Part shown: one piece after another, positions 1 to 16,889 of the stretch
Layout: every line of letters begins with the position of its first letter
How positions within the stretch are numbered: the first letter of the stretch is position 1
Assembly: GCA_030620095.1 (NCBI GenBank)
Contig: JAUTXW010002491.1
Coordinates: 248,001 to 312,000 of the forward strand
From: Kuschelorhynchus macadamiae
Lineage: Eukaryota; Arthropoda; Insecta; Coleoptera; Curculionidae
Reading direction: 5' to 3'
DNA length: 64,000 nt
The notes under the pieces: model-generated
The model's input: the letters and a program-made list of their open reading frames with translations, nothing else
What the model was told of the DNA's origin: nothing
The model's database searches: none
Position numbers and translations under genes: made by a program

Positions 1-840
1 TGGGTGATAAGGATATAATTCGTATATTAGGAACTACATGCCAGGTTTCCATTATGCCTTCAAATACTTAAGGCACTTTTTATCTTAATACACCCTGTTT
101 TAAAAAAATTTGCCCAGTTTGCAAAAAATATTACAATTCATCAACTCAAATTTAATTTTTTTTAAATTTTACTGATGACAGAATGATATCATTTAACTTC
201 GTTATTCGTAGAAATAAGAAAAAAATTAAAACGCGAAATTCGAAAAGATTTTTATAATCTTTCTAAAACGTTTATTACAAAACCACTCATTATTGGATTT
301 TAGAAAATATGACAGAAAATACATTAGATAATATTTAAATTAAATACAACAACCAGTATTTTATTAAATTTTTGAATTATGTGCAAAATTTCAGGCCACC
401 TTGGTGTGACATACCTTATGCCTCCCTTTAATATTTTCGAGATATTTACATATGAAAATTGACTATTTATGACTTTCAGAAGCTTTAAAATCTAAACGGT
501 TTGGCTTACGGCAAAACGGAATTACATATTTGTGTCTCAGTTTTTTATTTTCTTTCTTATAGCATTCAACCATAACAAAATTAAGACAAAATTTATTTTG
601 TTGTGCCCTAGATCAAGCCGTTCAAATTTTACAGCCTCTCAAGACTCGATACTGTTAATTTTGAATATCTTAAAAAATTGAAAATGGCATAGGGTTATTA
701 TCTGGAAAAATAGATTTAGACGCAAAAATTTCTTGCATTATTGTTAATGGTATTGCGGCAGTTATGTGAATATGTGTCCCGTTCACAGAAATTTTTTTTA
801 TGAAAATATAGTTTTGACAAATGAAAATAAGAAAAAGTAT
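1..840. other. AT-rich DNA, nothing recognised
   Basis: I see no long open frame, transposase motif, tandem array or terminal repeat here. It is ordinary AT-rich sequence preceding the Crypton remnant. Confidence 0.5.
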
Positions 841-844
841 CGAA

Positions 845-1960
845 ACGAAAATAGTAAAGCATATGTTTACAACCGGAAATATGCTGAGTAAGTGCAGCTG
901 AAGAGGCGTTAGAAGATTATTTTGCCGTCCAAATCAAGGACAATATATGAAGAGCAATATCAGATATTTGTAAGATGGTGTTTTGAGCGAAATATGGAAA
1001 ATTTCAACGAAGATGCGCTACTGGTGTTTTCCACAGAGAAATCTAGAACTTTATCACCTTCGACGCTTTGAATACATTATTCTATGCTGAAGACTATGTT
1101 AACGTTAAAAATAATATCGACTTTAGTAAATTTCACAAGCAAATTGCCCTGCTGAAGAGAAGAAACGGAGAATATTAGTCAAAAAAAGCCAATATCCTGA
1201 CTGGTGACCAGGTTGATGACTTTTTAATAGATGCCCCAGACATTCAGTTTTTAATGATTAAGGTAGCCCTTATTTTTGGTGTAACAGGTGCCTGAAGACG
1301 TAAGGAGTTAGTTGAGTTAACAGTGGAAGATGTAACTGATTTGGATCACTCAAATATGATTAATATTAAAAATATCAAAAACAAAATTGAGAGAAATTTC
1401 ATTTTTAAAAATTCAGGTAGCAATACTGTCAACTTTACTGAAATCTGCCGCAAGTATATGGCTTAAAGAAGAGCTAAGACCCCTCATTTGCGATTTTTCG
1501 TTCGCGACCAAAACAATTAATGTACTGCGCAGCCAGTTGGTAAAAATACGTTTGGAAAAGTAGGAGCATTCTTAAATCTACCAAATCCGTCATTATATAC
1601 TGGACATTGTTTTCGACGAACATCCGCCTCTTTATTAGCTAACGTTGATGTATCTGTGGATGTTTTAAAAAGGCGTGGAAGATGAAAATGGGCAGCCGAC
1701 GCCGAAGTGTACGTCGAAAACTCCGTAAATAATTAAAAAACTATCTCCGAAAAAATTTTGGTCATGGTGATGTGAAAAAATTGCAATTTGGAGCTTCAAG
1801 AAACCCTTCCAGAGAAGGTTCTAGCGAAGTATCTAGAACTATCGCATGTACTTCTATAAGTAGCGTTATTGAACACACTTTCGACGAAACAAATCGATTA
1901 TTTAATATTGTAAATTGTACTAATGTAAATATTGATCTAAATATAAATAAATGAATTTGT
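845..1960 (+). pseudogene. Crypton-like tyrosine recombinase, degenerate
   Basis: This is a decayed tyrosine recombinase of the kind carried by Crypton DNA transposons, which cut and rejoin DNA through a catalytic tyrosine. The N-terminal part (about 925-1190) reads as the SAM-like core-binding region (SRTIYEEQYQIFVRWCFERN) with frameshifts. The catalytic domain lies in one frame from about 1200 to 1730: a box-I arginine in RRKELVELT after an in-frame TGA at 1293, the HxxR box as TGHCFRRTS near 1600, and a candidate tyrosine in EVYVENS near 1710. Stops fall at 1293, 1464, 1518 and 1683. The C-terminal tail continues in another frame to 1954 (FGASRNPSREGSSEVSRT). The R-HxxR-Y set and domain order support the family. 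The assignment to the insect Crypton-I group is inference. It cannot be active. Confidence 0.8.
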
Positions 1961-1984
1961 TAAATTTAACCCTTTTTTAATTAT

Positions 1985-2345
1985 GTGTTTCTAAAATACA
2001 TTTTGTGTTTTCTAAGATATATTTTAGTCGCTTTAGATCATCTGATTTAATCTAGAAATGAAACACCAAATGCTTTAACTTTTATTATGTTATTTATATT
2101 GTAAGTGCAAGTGTTGCGATTAATATTGAAAAATTATATCCAGCAGCATTCATTTCACATGCAAACTCACATTGCCGCACCATAGTTAGGTCCTTAGACT
2201 AAGAACTAAAGTAGAGATCACAATTCATTCAGAAATCACGTTAGGGGTAAGCGCCAACTACTTTTCACATTTTGTCGACCAATGTTTACAATAAGGAGTG
2301 GGGATGGCCCATGTCCAAGCACATGTCCATTTGGTGACGACTACC
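1985..2345. other. AT-rich DNA, nothing recognised
   Basis: No coding potential or repeat structure seen between the Crypton remnant and the first R1 repeat. Confidence 0.4.
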
Positions 2346-2350
2346 AGGGG

Positions 2351-2625
2351 CGGCGCGACTTTTTACTTCCCGCATAAGCAATTATTAATAAGGAAAAAAA
2401 TTATCATTCCAGGTTTTTACAGATCTTCACGTTTTTTTCGTTTCTGTCGGTCGGCCGATCTGTTCCTGGTATAGCTAAAAAATCTACGTACTCGATTAAC
2501 TTTAATTTCATTTAATTTTCCACGAAAATTACGTCTGATAAAAAAAACTTGTAAAATATTGTTATGAATTTATTATGGCGAAACAAAATGACGACCTGGT
2601 AAAATATTTGATATACGAAAATGAA
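2351..2625 (+). repeat. R1 dispersed repeat, truncated copy
   Basis: Starts with TTACTTCCC and shows the R1 hallmarks in order: 'cagatcttcacg', a gtcggtcggtc-like stretch, 'atagctaaaaaa-ctac' and 'atggcgaaacaaaatg'. The same order occurs in at least six other places in the window. It is non-coding, and the short open frame inside it is not a gene. Confidence 0.65.
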
Positions 2626-2799
2626 GAAATGGGCCATGATTCATTATCCTTGACAAAAGGAAGGATTCTTACCTATTCCTTAATTAGGCAAATAGGTATT
2701 TTTACCATTCTACGGCATCATTTTCAGTGTTTTCACGTGTGCGAATTTTATAAATGTCAGTAATAAGATTTACGACATAGTAAAGTTCTAATATTTTTT

Positions 2800-3445
2800 A
2801 AATTAAATTGTGAAATTATATTCCCAGAGTACCCGCATCCCGAACTTTATTGCGGAAAAAATAAGAACCAATTACGACTCGTACCCAAAAACCACACCAC
2901 ACAGTCAATTTTCATGCTTCTTCAATATTTCTCTTGTATTTTTCTTAGCCCAAATTTTGCAATTTTGCTTGTTTACGTACTATCCACCAATTTCGAGATG
3001 ACCTTCGTCGCTAAAGAATATTTTGTGAAAGAAATCCCTCTGTTACGACCAACGACGTAACAAATGATCGTTTGCTTTGAGTTCATGAGTCATATATATA
3101 TTTTATAAATTTTAAAATGTTTGCCGGCTTGTTCTTTTAATGTAGACTTGCTGAGAACATTTACGAACTGACATTTTCGGGGTTTAATTCACACTAGCTC
3201 TCACCTCAGCAATATTTTCTTCTGATTGGACACTGCGATTGTAAATACGATGTTTGTTAGTTCTTACTGACCCATTCTCTTCAAATTTCTTCATAAAATT
3301 GTCAATAACTCTAACAGATTGTGTCGCATATCTTCCCAAATTTGTACGACATCTTGCAGTTTTAGAAAAACATAATTTGTTTTGGTAACGAGATTTCCTC
3401 ATAAATACACGCTCCTCAATCGATAATTGTTTCATGATGAACAAA
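2800..3445 (-). pseudogene. mariner-family transposase remnant
   Basis: On the minus strand the right part (3184-3444) encodes an N-terminal helix-turn-helix region of the insect mariner-like/DUF4817 type: FSKTARCRTNLGR, then NFMKKFEENGSVRTNK and SEENIAEVRASVN. Further along (about 3060-2800) a catalytic-domain fragment follows in broken frames, with FFSDEGHLEIGG (first catalytic Asp region), YVNKQNCKIWAKKN, and a WCGxxxxGxxGPYFF-like segment. The middle and the end with the second and third acidic residues are missing. It resembles the transposase at 54-57 kb in domain pattern. Confidence 0.7.
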
Positions 3446-3449
3446 GCTG

Positions 3450-4070
3450 TCAGTTAATATTGGTATAAAATGTGGTTAATTTTAATCGAAGTGTGAAATT
3501 TCGACACCCTTTATATTGTGAGTCCTTTAATCTTTAAATTCCATCATAATAAGTTGTGTATAAATAAGCCAAAGATAGCAATATAAACTCTTAAGATAAA
3601 CTAAATGTTGTGTAAATAATACAAAACAAGAACCATCAATTGCTTATCTGAAATATCTATAATTTAATTCAATTTAATTTTGCCAGATAGGATAATTATA
3701 TGAATGCAAGAAATGTGCGGGTAGGTATTGAGGCAGTACCACGTCTCTTATCTCAATAATAACCAAGATAATATAATTGTTTTACTGCTTTCCATTTTAA
3801 TTAATAGTTCCGGTTGATCCTAATTATGTTAGGTATCTTTTGCATTGTCTGCATTTTAGACGAGAATTTTTGGTAAAGTATCATGACTAGCGTCTAAATA
3901 CAAATTACTCTTTTTTCAACTTAAGTATTTTAACTGTGGTTTCACCATGGCAATTAACACCATCAGTAAATTTTAAATTGTTTATGCTTTAGAATAGTTA
4001 TAACAAAATTAGGTATAACGTTAATCTTTGATAAGGGAAAAGTGAGTCCCCAGGAATAATAATAAAAGTA
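3450..4070. other. AT-rich DNA, nothing recognised
   Basis: No reliable coding or repeat signal. It lies between a mariner remnant and a LINE remnant. Confidence 0.4.
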
Positions 4071-4073
4071 CTT

Positions 4074-4781
4074 TCAGTACTTATAGACGAAATAACAAAT
4101 CAGACAGTCTGAGATTAAAGGAGCTAACACAGTAGGAGGTCCTTGGTCTTTGCAGTTGGACGGTTTGCAGTTAAAGTAATTTAAAAGATCAGCATTGATA
4201 TATTTCTCTATTGCCTTACCCATAATTGAGAGAAGGGATATGAGTCTGTAGTTAGATGAAAGAGTTTTGGATTCCTTTTTGAGAATAGTACAGCTTGTTC
4301 TCAAAACGGGATCCAAAACTAGAGCAGATTTCCAGCATTTAAGGAAAATTTCCTAGTAAAAGGATAGGCAATTTCGTGCATATTGTATGACAGAGCTGGT
4401 ACTGATGGAAGGAGGAGGGGAAGTGAAGGGGATGGATTAAAAGAGAATGTGTGGCGAACTATTTTGCAATAAAGCTCAGCTTTTGCTTTATATGTGGAAA
4501 CGATTTCATCAAAGGGTAATAAATAGTTTTCGAAAAAGTTTTGATTAGTTAATATTTTTCGCAAGCAACCAAGAAGATTGGCTACTATTTTGGTAAGAGA
4601 GAACTTTGCATTTTATGCGTGTATTCAAGCCATTTTTGGCGTCGAAAATTATGCGATTGTAATGATTTCGTGTCTCCTTTTTAGCCTGTACGTTTTTTGC
4701 AGTAGGGTTCTGGTTGAGAGGGTTTGAAATCTTCCTAATAGAATGTGGTTTAATGAAAATGGTAAAAAGAAACCGATTCAA
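4074..4781 (-). pseudogene. non-LTR retrotransposon reverse-transcriptase remnant
   Basis: Three minus-strand fragments in different frames follow the order of a jockey/CR1-type ORF2. The endonuclease-RT linker comes first (KKETRNHYNRIIFDAKNGL, SSWLLAKNIN; 4545-4740), then the region before the RT (4319-4564), then an RT N-terminal motif block (4074-4316) with ILKKESKTLSSNYRLISLLS and IEKYINADLLNYF. The latter matches the conserved 'K..(d)p.nYRPISLLs...K..Ekyi...L' block of non-LTR RTs. No catalytic YxDD block is left. Frameshifts and truncation make it a pseudogene. Confidence 0.7.
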
Positions 4782-4789
4782 AAAAGCAC

Positions 4790-5390
4790 TGACAATTTAA
4801 AGAATTAAACGGCTTTAAAAATGTCACTTATGGAATAACATTATGTTTTTAAAAAGTATGAGTTCTAAATGAATGAAATTAATATCAAATACATGGTTTT
4901 TCTTAGTACCTAGTAATTAAATAGAAGCTTTACACCGACTTGATAAGAAAATCTTCTAAGGTGTTTTAAAATGTTATTCGTGTAATAGACAAGAAACACT
5001 AACGCATTCTCTCAAGAACCAGACCAGAAGTCACGTTTTCATTACCCTTTTGCCACGCTCAGGCGTGGAAGTCCAAGTCACTCATGTTCAGCTATGAATA
5101 TATTTTCATCTAAAACGGATCTAAACGCTAGGACATTTTACTTAGGGTCCCAGCATAGGCAGTTCCCGGACCACTTGAATTAATTAATCCACCTTTTTCT
5201 AGTCAAAAAACTAGGCTTTAACGTCTGTCTGTCTATTCGACTTTCCTTTTTCTTTTACTTCAGTAAATTCGCCAAACCAGCAAAATTCCCTCCTTGCCTG
5301 AATGCGATCTAAGCTGCGAAACGCAATCCTGTCTATAGATCATAACCAGAGGTGCGGCCAAGCAATACTGACCAAATGGCTAGGATATTA
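4790..5390. other. AT-rich DNA, nothing recognised
   Basis: No gene or element recognised here. Confidence 0.4.
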
Positions 5391-5394
5391 TTTA

Positions 5395-5625
5395 CGGTCA
5401 ATCAGGAGTGCAGGAAGGATATAAAGTAACCCGTTTGCACCGTCGAGTCTGACAGGAGCGATGGCCGAATTTGTCATGGTAAAAAATGGTATTGCCAGCC
5501 GGACGGACGGACGGCGCGGCGTGCCGTGCCTACGCGCCTTCGCTATGAGGTGTATAAATCGTTTATGAAGATATTTATTATTTGAGGCTGGGTTGGGACG
5601 CTTGGGGAAAGGTGCTTTTATGATG
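5395..5625 (+). repeat. R2 dispersed repeat, copy 1
   Basis: This block is similar along its length to 13222-13480: 'ggatataaag(t/c)aaccc', 'gagtctgacaggagcga', a GC-rich 'ggcgcggcgt' stretch, 'cgccttcgct' and 'attatttgagactg'. GGATATAAAG followed about 30 bp later by GTCGAGTCT looks like a TATA box plus initiator, so the repeat may be a promoter-bearing end (LTR or 5' UTR) of an unrecognised retroelement. The role is inference; the repetition is directly visible. Confidence 0.55.
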
Positions 5626-5684
5626 TGCCCAATAATTTGTAATTCGTTTTTTTTTTTAGGACAAATTTTTATTTATTTATTTAG

Positions 5685-7188
<1,504 letters not shown>

Positions 7189-7190
7189 CA

Positions 7191-7193
7191 ATA

Positions 7194-7262
<69 letters not shown>

Positions 7263-7269
7263 TTATATA
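7191..7269. repeat. (TA)n microsatellite
   Basis: TA tract that ends directly at the left inverted repeat of the mariner element. Confidence 0.97.
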
Positions 7270-8788
7270 CAGGGTGAGTCGGGAGGATCGCCCCAAACTC
7301 CAAGAGTGTGTTCTATGAAAGATACTGATTTAAAAAAAACTCATATGTTCTTATTCGATTCTCATTTGTTTTCAACTTACAGCATAAATTAGAATATAAA
7401 CAAGATCTAACAAATTAACGTTTCAATCATTAGATTTCATCATATTAAATGTTCAAAAATGCCCCCATTGAGCTCTAAACATTTTCGGCTTCGTCTACGT
7501 AGGGCACCTGTTGCTCTTCTAATTGCCTCATGCCTTTCTTTAATTTCATCTGCAATATTTCTGATACGCTGAATAAGTGCTTCTCGAGTGTCCACTCTCA
7601 CTTTGTACACTTCATTTTTTAACCAGCCCCATAAACAGAAATCGAGTGGAGTGAGGTCAGGAGATCTTGGAGGCCAAATAATAGGACCACCGCGACCAAT
7701 CTAACGCCTTGGAAACCTCCCGTCTAAGTGTTGCCTGACTTGATGTGCGAAATGTGCTGGAGCTCCATCATGCTGGAAGTACATTTGCCTTCTGATGTTT
7801 AGGGGAACATCCTCCAGTAGTCCTTGTGATTCATTTTCGAGAAATTCACAATAGTAGTCCCCTGTGAGGCGATTTTCCAAAATAAAAGGGCCAATGACAT
7901 AACTATCTATCATACCACACCATACGTTTACCGAGAACCTATGTTGAAAGTTGCTCTCGACTGTTGCATGCGGATTTTCCTCTGACCAGACATGGCAATT
8001 GCGACTATTATTAATACCGTCACGAGTAAATGTTGCTTCGTCCGTGAAAAGTATGCGCGATATAAGATGACGATTATTGTCTATCCACCGACAAAACTCC
8101 ATACGTTTGGCAAAATCTTCTAGCTGTAGGTGTTGGATTTTTTGTAAGTGGTAAGGATACAAACCTTGCTCGTGGAGCGTATTTATCACTCTTTTTTGTG
8201 GAATGTCCAACTGAGCAGCCATTCTGCGTGAACTGATGGTTGCATCTTCTTCTACTAGGTCCAGAATATTTTCTACTTCTTCTAAAGTTTGTTGAGTAGC
8301 TCTTTCAGAAGTTGTGTTGGCACTGGGAAGTGTTCCGCTTTCGCATAGTTTGTTGAAAACTCTCATAAATACTTTCTTATCAGGATGACGTTGAAATGGG
8401 AATCGTTGACGGTATTCTTCAGCAGCAGCTGTAGCATTCCCATTGCAAAAACCATAAACAAATATCATATTCGCATACTCTAAGTGTGAGTAAAAATTCA
8501 GCATTTTGGAATATGTTCAACAGCTCGAATTCAAAAATGACACTGACAGGTACGAATTCAAAAATGACACTGACAGGTATAGTACCAGTAAATGGAACAT
8601 TAACTTATTTTGATTTCTAAGCGCCCTATAATTATTATGTTGTATGTATGGAATTATGCTTGAAATCTTATTTTTGTTGTAAGTTGAAAACAAATGAAAA
8701 TCGAATAAGAACATATGAGTTTTTTTAAATCAGTATCTTTCATAGAACACACTCCTGGAGTTTGGGGCGATCCTCCGGACTCACCTAC

Positions 8789-8791
<3 letters not shown>
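7270..8791 (-). mobile_element. mariner-like element, near complete, 113-bp TIRs
   Basis: A 1.5-kb DNA transposon with long terminal inverted repeats at 7270-7382 and 8679-8791. Both start with a GGTGAGTC-type end and share the block running through GGAGGATCGCCCC, GTGTGTTCTATGAAAGATAC and TTCAACTTAC with few mismatches. It is bounded on both sides by (TA)n tracts, as expected for a family that duplicates a TA target. The single gene is on the minus strand. Size, TIRs, TA target and gene content fit a mariner-superfamily element with DD41D spacing. Confidence 0.9.
7440..8504 (-). pseudogene. mariner transposase (DD41D spacing), one internal stop
   Basis: Transposase that would cut and paste the surrounding element in the nucleus. 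The frame is open for 354 codons except one TAG at 7701-7703, about 268 codons in. After it the same frame continues to a TGA at 7440. Residues 1-110 hold the helix-turn-helix region (AAEEYRQRFPFQRHPDKKVF, then the second HTH around SSRRMAAQLDIPQKRVINTL). The catalytic domain has first Asp in ILFTDEATFTRDG, second in YFQHDGAPAHF and third in SPDLTPLDF. I count 41 residues between the second and third Asp, the spacing of rosa-type mariners. The start at 8504 follows the right TIR by about 170 bp. With only one lesion it is probably young. Whether the stop is real or a sequencing error needs checking. Confidence 0.88.
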
Positions 8792-11690
<2,899 letters not shown>

Positions 11691-11699
11691 AAATATAAC

Positions 11700-12411
<712 letters not shown>

Positions 12412-12419
12412 AAGAAATC

Positions 12420-12970
12420 ATGGTTCTTGGGATTAGACGGTGTCAAATTGGAATTACTATTTCGCCTTCGATTGCACGAGGCATCTTCATGGATCTTTAC
12501 TGCACGAGATCTGAACACTGAATTCAGCTTCCGTTCTTTATTTATTTGCTTTTATTTTTTTAGACAGAACATGTTATATAAAATTTGTCTAGTTTTTCCA
12601 AAGATTTTAAAATATTAGAAAAAATGGGTCATCTATATATTTAAAATACTAAGCCACAATTTTCAGCAACTTCGTGAGAGAGTTGTACTGCGCCACCTTA
12701 CACATTTTTTTTTTAAATGATCGTCTGGTTACCTAGACCTTTCAACACTACTTTTTGTATTGTTCTATTACGTATTTTTTCTATAAAACCAAGCCAAAGT
12801 TTTTTTTCAATAACATTTCTGGAGGATGTAATGAATGCTCCCCATATTCTTATAATTCCACTGAAAGTCTAAGCATTATTAGCAAGAAAAAATCATATAA
12901 AAAGTCAAATCAGTTAAGTATTGAGTGAAAAACGAAGAGACGGGACCCTCTCTTCTTTGACACCCATTTT
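12420..12970. other. AT-rich DNA, nothing recognised
   Basis: The short open frame at 12370-12618 begins inside the TA array and has no recognisable domain. Confidence 0.35.
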
Positions 12971-12974
12971 GCGG

Positions 12975-13165
12975 TGACTGTATTATTGTATATTTATTAA
13001 ATAATTAAAACAGAACGCTATTAACTAATGAATTTTTATATTCAAGATTGACCAAAAACTGTCTTTAATTCGAATTCCGGTAAATATTGAATTTCATACG
13101 TAAATATATGACTGACCTAGGTCGGTTGGTTAAAGTCACTCTAATGATAGACTTTCTTGCGCCCG
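12975..13165 (+). repeat. R3 direct repeat, copy 1
   Basis: Similar to 14015-14185: 'atttattaaataattaaaac', 'ctgtctttaattcgaattccgg', 'aaatattgaatt' and a run ending in a 'tgtgatattgcgcg'-like block. The copies are about 1.04 kb apart in the same orientation and flank R2. They could be terminal direct repeats of one degenerate retroelement. Confidence 0.5.
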
Positions 13166-13221
13166 CATGTAATACAGCGTGGATTACTGACGAGGATGGC
13201 GGGATAACAAAAAGTTAAGTG

Positions 13222-13480
13222 TGGTTGAGTTAATCAGATGAGCAGGAGGGATATAAAGCAACCCTTTTACTTCGTTGAGTCTGACAGGAGCGAAGGCCGA
13301 GTTTGTCTTGGTAAAAAAATGATATTCCTAGCAGGACGAACGGACCGCATGGCGCGGCGTACAGAAGCTATGCGCCTTCGCTAGTAGGTGTATACATAAA
13401 TTTGTTATGAAAATAACTATTATTTGAGACTGTGTTCGGAAGCTTGGGGAAGAATATTATAAAAATATAAGTAATATTCT
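13222..13480 (+). repeat. R2 dispersed repeat, copy 2
   Basis: Second copy of the block at 5395-5625, with the same GGATATAAAG, 'gagtctgacaggagcga', GC-rich patch and 'attatttgaga' order. It sits just after the first R3 copy. Confidence 0.55.
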
Positions 13481-14014
13481 TAGTTTAAATATAATAACCT
13501 ATGTTTATTAAAATTTTAGAATCTACAAAAAAAACTAAATATTAGAAATTATAAAAACTAAGATAGAAATATGGGATTTATTTTTTTCTGTTAGATCTAC
13601 ATATTTCATAACGCCTGTTTGTGAAGTTAAAAAACTCAGCATTTTACCTTAAATATCTCTATAACAGTTTGGTTTTTATATAGAAAATATTATATAAACA
13701 TTCCTAATTTTAAAGATTATAAAAATGTAGGAAAATATGTCGTTACATTTAAAATAAGAAAAATTTGGTTAGTTTTCCCATATATCTTTTTCATTTGATT
13801 TTTCAGTTGCTTTATTATTAAACGTTTTTTCTACGTCTTATAACAACGGCGAAGTAAAGTCTAAAAACGATTAATGATGACAAAAAATCAACAAAAATAT
13901 CTCACTGTGCATTCATAAATTCGATGGGAATCAAATTTGTTATATATTGAATAGAAATCGAAGGAAGGTTTCTAGTTGACACACACATAATTTCTGCCTT
14001 AAATGTATTAAGTG

Positions 14015-14185
14015 CTGCATATTTATTAAACAATTAAAACTTTATCTAATTTTAATTTATGACGACTGAAAAAAACCGTCTTTTATTGGAATTCCGGCAA
14101 ATATTGAATTACCCACTTTAATATAGGACGGCGTTACTCCTTAAAACCTCTCTAATGTGTTGTGTCCGTATGTGATATTGCGCGT
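14015..14185 (+). repeat. R3 direct repeat, copy 2
   Basis: Partner of 12975-13165, same orientation, about 1.04 kb downstream. Confidence 0.5.
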
Positions 14186-14462
14186 TTCGGTTTTTTGGTT
14201 AGACGAAGGTAGTCTAAAGGGATTGAATTACGGACAAGCAGGAATTATAGTGGAGCGAGTTATTTTTGAGTCAATTAGAAATAAGAAGACGATAAATAAT
14301 AGAACAATAACATTGTTATGTATATAAATTATAACATAACATTATTATTACGGTAAAACTGAATGTGGTTGAGTTAATGATTTGGTTTTCTTCCTAACTT
14401 TAAACTCGTTTTAGATTTTACCAACCGACTAGTTTGATGAATAGGTTTGTGTTTCTATTATT

Positions 14463-14786
14463 CCAAGGAAGTGATAGCGGGTGAAGGACAAGCAAGACAA
14501 CTTTCCTGTTGTTAATATGCCTTCGTTTTAACGTGTATTTTTATATCTTTTTCAAGGCTAACTAAGCTAAAAATTTGTGAATTTAAGATAACTTCTGCAT
14601 AACTTACACATTAGAAAGACACAAAACAAATTATAGTACATCACGTTACTACAAAAATGTTGCTAAAGGAACTTAATAGAGACTATAGTATCCTTGAAAA
14701 AAACCTACAAATAAACGTCGAAGCATCGGCCTATTAAAAACAGAAAAGTTGTCTTGCTTGTCCTTCACCCTCTACCACTTCCTGGG
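14463..14786. mobile_element. MITE-like inverted-repeat element
   Basis: Two inverted arms of about 83 bp, at 14463-14545 and 14704-14786, share CCAAGGAAGTG..AG-GGTGAAGG, 'acaagcaagacaactttc' and 'ctgtt-ttaatat-gcc' with a modest number of mismatches. The 160-bp centre has no open frame. Short length, no gene and inverted ends fit a non-autonomous DNA element; the family is unknown. Confidence 0.65.
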
Positions 14787-14939
14787 ACTATAATTTTAGG
14801 AACGCAGAACATGTTTCTCTTATTATTATTTAGTTATTTTAGGTAATTCTTTTATAATTTGTTTTAATAAGGTTATTACAGCGGAAAAAATGTGGTCCTC
14901 GCAAAACGTAAAAAAATCATTACTAAGAAAATACTTACT

Positions 14940-15130
14940 CCTACTGCACGAAAGTAAAGTGTAATATAGGGATAAAATGGCCAATTTTTTGCATAAAGCA
15001 ATAATGACGGCCTAATGATATATTTAAGAATTCAGTACCAAAAAACTACTTATACAATTGACTTGAAATTTTGCACAAACATTAAGTGTAAAACAGGTAT
15101 TTTCTGATAAAATTTTAGTGCGAATGATAT
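14940..15130 (+). repeat. R1 dispersed repeat, degenerate fragment
   Basis: Contains the R1 unit 'aaaaaactacttatacaattgac', 'ttgcacaaacattaagtg' and 'ataaaattttagtgcgaatg' in the usual order, diverged. Confidence 0.5.
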
Positions 15131-16885
15131 GATAAATATAATGCGGCTTAATAAATGTTCCTTCTCCATATGAAGGAAAATAAGACATGATTTATCTTTT
15201 ATATATAAAATGCTGGGACGCAACTTGCCTATGCCATTTTACAAACCGGGACGCCAAAGGCTCATCTACGGTCAAATTTTTCACAATCCCGGATGCAACT
15301 TCGACGCAGCCGTTATAAAGATTCTAAAGCTAAAAGTTTTACTATAGGCGCAAACTTGTGTACCTATGCTAATAGTAAGCTGTTCTTACACTGTTGTATG
15401 AGCCATGTTTTACTTTTTATATGATGTAAATATTTTCGATAGGGATAAAAATTTAAAAAAGTGATTTTTGGTCCTAATTCTTAACCGATGTCAAAATACG
15501 CATTTCGACCCTATGTATATTTTTTATACATGGGCACCGAATACTCCATAATGGATGCATTTTACGAAGTGTTCAGGATATTGCCGGCATTGCTCCATAA
15601 TAAGCATACATATTGAAAATGCTTTTTTTAGGGTATTAACAGCAAATAAAATTTAGTTTTACTAATCTGGCATGGAGGGTAGCCTCAGGTCAAACTTTAG
15701 AAGAAATATAAAGGAATAATATAGGAGTAATAATAATAGTATTAATATTAATAATAATAATATTATCTTGATGAGTTAACTAACGATTTAGAATTTTCTT
15801 ACGTCAGTTTTCTTGGGCTTCTTGTCTAAGATAATTATACAAATTTTACTGGAAGTCTATAATGACTTACAAAGACAGTTTGAGGCATGACATACAAATA
15901 AGCCATACTTATTCGCTCTTTATAAGTAGTATTTGAAGTCACAGACTGTAAAAGTAGCTCACCGTCTCAAACAACGTAATGACCATATCTCCGGGCATCG
16001 TTCGAAATGCAGGAACGAGAGAAAAGTTGTAATTTTCACCCAATTAGAGCCAATCAGAATTGAATAACACGCTGTAGGTAGTCGCCCAAAATTACAGTTG
16101 TTTAATAAGGATGGCCCGCTCTCAGCATGCAGGCTATTTAAATAATAAGAATGTAATTTTATGAAAGAGGTATTTTGGAAAATTTGAAATATTTGGATAG
16201 CCATTAATGGCAATATTATTCAAGACATTCAGTGGTTGGTCAAAAAAGCAATTTATAATTGCTCTGTTCATAGTTTGTTTTATAGTTAGTACAAAGAACT
16301 GTCCTGATCGTTTTAGTGGTCGCAGTCTAAACTTCTGTATAAGGGGCCGAAAGAAGGAATTTTGTTGAACACTCAGAAATGGTAGTTTAACCGAAACTAT
16401 TATACACAAAAATACAAAACCAAAATGTATATAAAATACTACAGTATATCTCAATTTAAACAGATAGCGTTTGTATTTTTTTTTTGGCTCTTAGAAACCC
16501 ATAGTGCAGAGGCAACAAAGAAGCTAATAGTTTGGCAAGGATGGCGGCTAATATAAATATTATTTTATCAAACCTTCCTATCAACTAATATTATTTAAAT
16601 ATCTATAAATTCCACAATACGTGTAATTACCGTCCTACCAATAGGAAGCAACATATGTGAAAACATCTTATTTGTAACCCCTAATTACATTTCGTGTGCA
16701 AAATTGAGTTTTGCACATAAGCTAAGGTCCATGTGTCCTTCCAACTATGTTCTCCGGAACTTTTTATCATCTGTGTATGCTGTGTAGGCAGATGATGCAT
16801 ATCTATTATATTTAGTTCATATATTGAATATATTTTGTAAATGGTTTGCTTCCAATTCCGTTTTATCATTATTAGTAGAACTATG
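15131..16885. other. AT-rich DNA, nothing recognised
   Basis: Minus-strand open frames at 15959-16213, 16134-16454 and 16681-16869 overlap one another and show no domain. I treat them as chance. Confidence 0.35.
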
Positions 16886-16889
16886 TTAG

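Noticed and set aside
15959..16454. Two overlapping minus-strand frames of 84 and 106 codons
   Set aside because: No domain, mutually overlapping frames, AT-driven composition.
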